Shown here: positions 59,828 to 64,000 of the stretch, one piece after another
How positions within the stretch are numbered: position 1 is the first letter of the stretch
How the letters are laid out: every line of letters starts with the position of its first letter
Source: Hyphomicrobiales bacterium
Lineage (GTDB): Bacteria > Pseudomonadota > Alphaproteobacteria > Rhizobiales > Rhizobiaceae
Assembly: GCA_900472575.1 (NCBI GenBank)
Contig: UCIV01000034.1
Coordinates: 124,001 to 188,000, forward strand
Length of the DNA: 64,000 bases
Reading direction: 5' to 3'
Program-made: the position numbers and the translations under genes
The notes under the pieces: generated by a model
What the model saw: only the letters and a program-made list of their open reading frames with translations
Databases searched by the model: none
What the model was told of the DNA's origin: nothing

Positions 59828-60685
59828 TCAACGGTTGTTGATGAATTGTTTTGATGCGTCGGCAAAGTCCGGGTGCCAGCGGGAAAGCGGCGGGCGGTTT
59901 TCGATCACGTCGCCGATCGCCCAGGCCATGCGGCGCTCGTCTGTGGCGCGATCGACATCGTTGTCGGGGCAGAGAATGTAGAAGTCGCCGCGACCGAGGC
60001 TTTCCATCATGAACTCGACCGTCTGTTCCGAGGTCCATGCGCCTTCCGGCTTTTCCGTCCGGCCATTGGCTGCAAGCGGGGTGAAGACGAAGCCGGGGAT
60101 CAGAAGGTGCGCCGAAACCTGGCAGCCTTCGGTGTTGCGTAGCTCGTGCTGCAACGCTTCCGTGAAGGTTTTTACGCCGGATTTGGAGACGTTGTAGGCG
60201 GGGTCTCCCGGTGGCGTGGTGATGCCCTGTTTAGAGCCGGTATTGATGATCAATGCCGGTTCGCCATGGGCGATCATCGCGGGGCCGAAGATGCGGCTGC
60301 CGTTGACGACGCCCATCAGGTTGACGGCGAGCACGTTTTCCCAGTTCGCCTGCGGGCCGAAAATGCTGCTGCCGGGCTGGATGCCGGCATTGTTCATCAG
60401 CACATGGACGCGGCCGAAACGCTGGATGATGGCCCGCTCAAGCGCTGCGATCTCGTCCGGCTTCGACACATCGGTGCCGATCGCCGCGACATCGTGTTCG
60501 CCGCCTTCGGCAAGTGCCGTCACTTCGCGACAGGCCTCGACGAGCTTTTCCCCCTCCAGATCGACAAGCACGACGGATAGGCCCTGCCGAGCAAACTCCT
60601 TGGCCGCTGCAAGCCCGATGCCGGAAGCGGCTCCGGTGATGACGGCGACATTGTCCTTTTTCAGAGCGGGATGAGTAACGGTCAT
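59828..60685 (-). CDS. Short-chain dehydrogenase/reductase
   Basis: A 285-residue SDR: NAD(P) motif VITGAASGIGLAAAKEFARQ (about 14-33), NNAGIQPGSS, and the catalytic SKQGITTPPGDPAYNVSKSG with Ser and YXXXK. After the core there is a longer C-terminal part (DVDRATDERRMAWAIGDVIE). The substrate cannot be inferred. Start ATG 60685 has GGAG upstream; an open frame continues well beyond it but has no SDR character. Confidence 0.92.
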   Translation of the reverse strand: MTVTHPALKKDNVAVITGAASGIGLAAAKEFARQGLSVVLVDLEGEKLVEACREVTALAEGGEHDVAAIGTDVSKPDEIAALERAIIQRFGRVHVLMNNAGIQPGSSIFGPQANWENVLAVNLMGVVNGSRIFGPAMIAHGEPALIINTGSKQGITTPPGDPAYNVSKSGVKTFTEALQHELRNTEGCQVSAHLLIPGFVFTPLAANGRTEKPEGAWTSEQTVEFMMESLGRGDFYILCPDNDVDRATDERRMAWAIGDVIENRPPLSRWHPDFADASKQFINNR

Positions 60686-60787
60686 GGGTCGGTCTCCTCT
60701 ATGACGCTGCTGTTCAAAGGTCCGGGGGGATATGGTATCTATCGCTACCCCGTCAACATGACGGGATATTGAAGCGGAGCCAAGCCG

Positions 60788-61039
60788 ATGGGCGAGATCA
60801 TATCGATCAGGGTGGATGAAGAAACGGCCGCCTATGTCAAGAAGCAGGTGGATGACGGACGTTATGCTTCCGAAAGCGAAGTGATCGAAGAGGCGCTGAG
60901 GCTTCTGAAGTAAAGCGAAGAGGACGAGATCGAGGCGCTTCGGGCCGCGATTGATGAAGGCGAGGCTTCGGGAGAGCCGCAGCCGTTCGATTTCGGTGCT
61001 TTCATCGAGCGCAAAAGGGCTCAGCGCACACAACGATGA
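60788..61039 (+). pseudogene. ParD-type antitoxin, broken by in-frame stop
   Basis: ATG 60788 opens a ribbon-helix-helix antitoxin: EIISIRVDEETAAYVKKQVD, then GRYASESEVIEEALRLLK, followed by TAA at 60911-60913 after 41 residues. The same frame continues without another stop to TGA at 61037-61039 and reads like a normal ParD tail (SEEDEIEALRAAIDEGEASG, then FIERKRAQR). A single-base change such as CAA or GAA to TAA would explain it. The truncated form would keep DNA binding but lose the toxin-binding tail. The original stop overlaps the toxin ATG (ATGA), as in intact parDE pairs. Confidence 0.85.
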
Positions 61040-61324
61040 AGGCACTTGTCTTCTCGCCAAAGGCCGAAGCCGATATCGACGAAATCTACGACTACGGAAG
61101 AGCATTGGGGCTTCGAGAAGGCCGAAGCCTATACTTTCGAACTCCGGGATGTGTGCCGAATGCTTGCGGAAGGGGTTCGATCCGGCCGCATGATGCCGGA
61201 TCTGAAACGAAACTATCTCGCGCTGTCCTTCAGATCTCACGTCGTTATCTACCGTCAGACAGATACGCACCTCACAATCATCCGCATCCTTCACCAGCGG
61301 ATGAACGTGCGGCGTCATCTCTGA
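61036..61324 (+). pseudogene. ParE-type toxin, broken by frameshift
   Basis: From ATG 61036 the frame reads MKALVFSPKAEADIDEIYDY, a typical ParE start, then loses sense at about 61095. The frame two bases over then continues as EEHWGFEKAEAYTFELRDVC, MLAEGVRSGRMMPDLKR and YRQTDTHLTIIRILHQRMNV, a complete ParE end with the usual toxin residues, up to TGA 61322-61324. A 2-bp deletion in a TACACGG-like stretch (now TACGG, about 61096-61100) fits. ParE toxins poison DNA gyrase; this one should be inactive. Confidence 0.85.
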
Positions 61325-61435
61325 CGCTGTTTCTCCGGGTTTTCCTTGCACGGCCCCAGAAACTCGCTAAAAACTTCGGCGATCCAATTTCGGCGGATTT
61401 GTCTCCGCCGCCACCCGCAGACGGACATATTCATC

Positions 61436-62659
61436 ATGGCACTCCCGAAAGACGTAAAGAAGGTCGTCCTCGCCTATTCCGGCGGTCTCGACACCTCGAT
61501 CATCCTGAAATGGCTGCAGACCGAACTCAACGCTGAAGTCGTGACCTTCACGGCCGACCTTGGCCAGGGCGAAGAGCTCGAGCCTGCGCGCAAGAAGGCC
61601 GAGATGCTGGGCATCAAGGAAATCTTCATTGAGGATGTCCGCGAAGAATTCGTCCGTGACTTCGTTTTCCCGATGTTCCGCGCCAATGCCGTTTATGAAG
61701 GCGTCTATCTGCTTGGCACGTCGATCGCCCGTCCGCTGATCTCCAAGCACCTGATCGAGATCGCCAAGAAGACCGGCGCCGATGCGATCGCGCACGGCGC
61801 GACCGGTAAGGGCAACGACCAAGTTCGTTTCGAAATGTCGGCCTATGCGCTGAACCCGGATATCAAGATCATCGCTCCGTGGCGCGACTGGACGTTCAAG
61901 AGCCGTACGGATCTTTTGAACTTTGCCGAACAGCACCAGATCCCGGTTGCCAAGGACAAGAAGGGTGAAGCGCCGTTCTCCGTCGATGCCAACCTCTTGC
62001 ACTCGTCTTCCGAGGGCAAGGTTCTCGAAGATCCGGCCGTCGAGGCCCCGGAATACGTGCATATGCGCACGATTTCGCCGGAAGCCGCTCCCGACCAGGC
62101 AACCACGATCAAGATCGGCTTCAACAAGGGTGATGCCGTCTCGATCAATGGTGTCGCCATGTCGCCGGCAACCCTGCTGGCCCAGCTCAACAACTACGGT
62201 CGCGACAACGGCATCGGCCGTCTCGATCTCGTTGAAAACCGCTTCGTCGGCATGAAGTCGCGTGGCGTCTACGAGACCCCCGGCGGCACGATCCTGCTGG
62301 CTGCTCACCGCGCAATAGAATCGATCACGCTCGATCGCGGCGCTGCTCACCTCAAGGATGAGCTGATGCCGAAATATGCCGAGCTAATTTATTACGGCTT
62401 CTGGTTCTCGCCGGAGCGCGAAATGCTGCAGGCCCTGATCGACAAGAGCCAGGAACATGTCGAAGGCGAAGTGACGCTGAAGCTCTACAAGGGCAATGTC
62501 ATGGTGATCGGCCGCGAAAGCGCCAAGTCGCTCTATTCCGACCAGCTCGTCACCTTCGAAGACGATCACGGCGCCTACGACCAGAAGGATGCAGCCGGCT
62601 TCATCAAGCTCAATTCGCTGCGCCTGCGCACGCTCGCCAAGCGCAACCAGCTGAAATAA
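61436..62659 (+). CDS. argG: Argininosuccinate synthase
   Basis: The 407-residue enzyme joins citrulline and aspartate in arginine synthesis. The ATP-binding motif VVLAYSGGLDTSIILKWL (about 9-26) and HGATGKGNDQVRFE with the substrate loop are intact. ATG 61436 is used; the upstream open frame is not coding. The 111-bp gap after the broken parE holds its promoter. A strong terminator follows. Confidence 0.97.
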   Translation: MALPKDVKKVVLAYSGGLDTSIILKWLQTELNAEVVTFTADLGQGEELEPARKKAEMLGIKEIFIEDVREEFVRDFVFPMFRANAVYEGVYLLGTSIARPLISKHLIEIAKKTGADAIAHGATGKGNDQVRFEMSAYALNPDIKIIAPWRDWTFKSRTDLLNFAEQHQIPVAKDKKGEAPFSVDANLLHSSSEGKVLEDPAVEAPEYVHMRTISPEAAPDQATTIKIGFNKGDAVSINGVAMSPATLLAQLNNYGRDNGIGRLDLVENRFVGMKSRGVYETPGGTILLAAHRAIESITLDRGAAHLKDELMPKYAELIYYGFWFSPEREMLQALIDKSQEHVEGEVTLKLYKGNVMVIGRESAKSLYSDQLVTFEDDHGAYDQKDAAGFIKLNSLRLRTLAKRNQLK

Positions 62660-62686
62660 TCGGGTTTACCGATTTATCCGATCAGG

Positions 62687-62714
62687 CCCCGCTGTCATCG
62701 CAGCGGGGTTTTTT
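62687..62714 (+). terminator. Rho-independent terminator of argG
   Basis: CCCCGCTG-tcatcg-CAGCGGGG followed by TTTTTT, 28 bases after the argG stop. Confidence 0.95.
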
Positions 62715-63924
62715 ATTGCCGGCGGCTGATGAAGTGATGGGCGAGATAGGCCGTGACCGCCGTGAATTCCATCACCGGGATGATCGTGCCGAATGAGGTG
62801 AGCGGGTTTGCGAAAGAGGCAGCCACCAGCCCGCCGAGAAAGCCGCCGCCCATCTGGATAAAGCCCATCAGTGCGGAGGCTGAGCCTGCGACCTTCGGAA
62901 ATGCGGCGAGGCCGGAGGTGACGACATGCGGCGTCAGAAAGGCGATGCCGAAGGTGCAGATGCCGACCGGGACCATGATCGACAGGAATGTCGGATCGAG
63001 CAGGTGTACGGACAACAGCATCAGGAAGCCGCCTGTTCCGCAGAAGCCGATGCCGATCGCAACCGCGGCGGGACCGGATACGCGGCCGGAGATCATGCGC
63101 AGAGTGATCGAACCCGTCAGGTAAGAGCCGGTCTGCGCCAGCATGCCGAGGCCGAATTGCGTCGGGCTGAGGCCGACCACATCGATCAGGACAAAGGGCA
63201 GCATGGTGCCCTGGGCATAAAGCGCGCCGATCGAGCCGCCGAGAATGAGCGAGGGAAAGAGAAAGCGCAGGTCGGTGATCAGGCCGGCATAGGTTTTTAC
63301 CAGCGTGACGGGCCGCAGGCGCGACCGGTCCGGAACGGCTGTTTCCTTGAGCGCAAAGACGCAGGTCAGCAATGCGCTCGCGCCGAAGGCGATCATCAGC
63401 AGGAAGATCGACTGCCAGCCGAAGGCGGAAAGGGCAAGTCCGCCGATGGTCGGTCCGAGCGCTGGACCGATCGCCAGAATGATGCCGATCATGTTCATGA
63501 TCCGCGCGGCCTGTATGCCGAGAAACTGGTCGCGAACGGCGGCACGGGCAACGGTGACGCCGACCGAAGCGCCGATCCCCTGGATCAGTCGTCCTGCGAG
63601 GATCCAGTCGACGTCGATCGCCATGGCTGCGATCAGCGAGCCCAGAACATAGATCGTCAGGAAGGCAATCGAGGCTTTTCTCCGGCCATAGGCATCGGAA
63701 ACGGGGCCGGCGAGCAACTGGGCTAAGGCGAAGCCGCCGAAATAAAGCGAGAGCGACAGCTTGATGGCGGATTCCGTCGTGCCGAAAGCGCGAACCAGTT
63801 CCGGCATGGCGGGTGTGTAGACCGCCATCGACACTGGCCCGATTGCAGTCAGAAGCGCACCGATGACGCTCGTGCGCCGCTCCGTCATGATTGTCGGGCG
63901 GGCGGCGGTATCAGCGTCGCTCAT
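62713..63924 (-). CDS. Bcr/CflA-family multidrug efflux MFS transporter
   Basis: A 403-residue, 12-helix drug/proton antiporter. Signatures are VYTPAMPELVRAFGTTESAIKLSLSLYFGGFALAQLLAGPVSDAYGRRK-like order (first to second helix and loop 2-3), GRLIQGIGASVGVTVARAAVRD and GPALGPTIGGL (helix 5 antiporter motif). Relatives export chloramphenicol, bicyclomycin or sulfonamides; the substrate here is unknown. ATG 63924 is preferred over GTG 63930. Its start overlaps the end of a further leftward frame. Confidence 0.92.
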   Translation of the reverse strand: MSDADTAARPTIMTERRTSVIGALLTAIGPVSMAVYTPAMPELVRAFGTTESAIKLSLSLYFGGFALAQLLAGPVSDAYGRRKASIAFLTIYVLGSLIAAMAIDVDWILAGRLIQGIGASVGVTVARAAVRDQFLGIQAARIMNMIGIILAIGPALGPTIGGLALSAFGWQSIFLLMIAFGASALLTCVFALKETAVPDRSRLRPVTLVKTYAGLITDLRFLFPSLILGGSIGALYAQGTMLPFVLIDVVGLSPTQFGLGMLAQTGSYLTGSITLRMISGRVSGPAAVAIGIGFCGTGGFLMLLSVHLLDPTFLSIMVPVGICTFGIAFLTPHVVTSGLAAFPKVAGSASALMGFIQMGGGFLGGLVAASFANPLTSFGTIIPVMEFTAVTAYLAHHFISRRQ

Positions 63925-64000
63925 CGGCACCCGTTGGAGCGGGAGGAGAGGTCTCCTGGAGATTCCTGTTCACCGCGGAAAGCGACGCTTCCAGTTGGCT
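63911..64000 (-). CDS. Possible 3' end of an unknown leftward gene (partial)
   Basis: On the minus strand the frame entering from the window edge is open for 29 codons and ends in TGA at 63911-63913, overlapping the MFS start by 14 bases. It reads SQLEASLSAVNRNLQETSPP and ends in a polar tail. Codon choice resembles coding DNA here and the overlap would suit an operon, but the fragment is too short to identify. Confidence 0.45.
   Translation of the reverse strand, partial: SQLEASLSAVNRNLQETSPPAPTGADERR

Noticed and set aside
1..64000. CRISPR arrays, prophage, insertion sequences, restriction or other defence genes
   Set aside because: No regularly spaced repeats, transposases, integrases, phage structural genes or recognisable defence domains were seen.

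Overview
The window looks like core chromosome of an alphaproteobacterium in the Rhizobiaceae (Rhizobium, Agrobacterium or Neorhizobium type). Support comes from high GC, protein sequences close to rhizobial homologues I recognise, and familiar gene neighbourhoods: glnK-amtB, rpsP-rimM-trmD-rplS next to ffh with a chorismate mutase gene between, dapF-mtaB-ftsY-yciB, and ccmABCDG next to acnA. Small palindromic repeats typical of this family are also present. I see no prophage, insertion sequence, CRISPR array, rRNA operon or defence island. The species is an inference and was not tested.

Layout. 1-7.4 kb: 3' end of metA, galM, a small hypothetical, tRNA-Gly(GCC), a prolyl-tRNA editing protein, a thioredoxin-TPR protein, a Lon N-domain protein, a Trm112-like protein, a ubiquinone-pathway hydroxylase and tesB. 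7.5-14 kb: glnK-amtB behind a sigma-54-like promoter, then ftsK, lolA and xthA. 14-20.3 kb: a cyclic-nucleotide-domain protein and response regulator pair, an L,D-transpeptidase, leuC, a GAF-GGDEF protein and an MFS transporter. 20.3-26 kb: the leftward ribosome/SRP cluster (ffh, chorismate mutase, rpsP, rimM, trmD, rplS), interrupted by an opposite-strand TauE-type permease. 26-35 kb: a Tat-type metallo-hydrolase, a heme oxygenase-like protein, a spermidine synthase-like protein, the dapF-mtaB-ftsY-yciB-DUF2585 run and a membrane diguanylate cyclase. 35-43.8 kb: cytochrome c maturation genes ccmG, D, C, B and A, acnA, a second TauE-type permease, a DUF1223 protein and a DUF2794 protein. 43.8-53.8 kb: an acetyltransferase, a Bax-inhibitor-1 family protein, the YbbA/YbbP-type ABC exporter with divergent arylesterase, thpR, phhB, a YkvA-like protein, an ECF sigma factor, an IalB-like protein and rlmN. 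53.8-64 kb: a MarR-FUSC efflux operon, a three-gene ABC importer, a LysE-type exporter, an SDR oxidoreductase, a doubly broken parDE toxin-antitoxin module, argG, a Bcr/CflA-type efflux pump and the 3' end of one more gene.

The gene content is mostly ordinary housekeeping. The interesting layer is repetitive and decaying DNA. One palindromic repeat family occurs twice, inverted, in frame inside ftsY and again between ccmB and ccmA. A 271-bp hairpin-rich element with 32-bp inverted ends appears to supply the ribosome binding site of the Trm112-like gene. Two further repeat families each have two copies. The parDE module carries a nonsense mutation in the antitoxin and a frameshift in the toxin. 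I did not find a convincing new multi-gene system.
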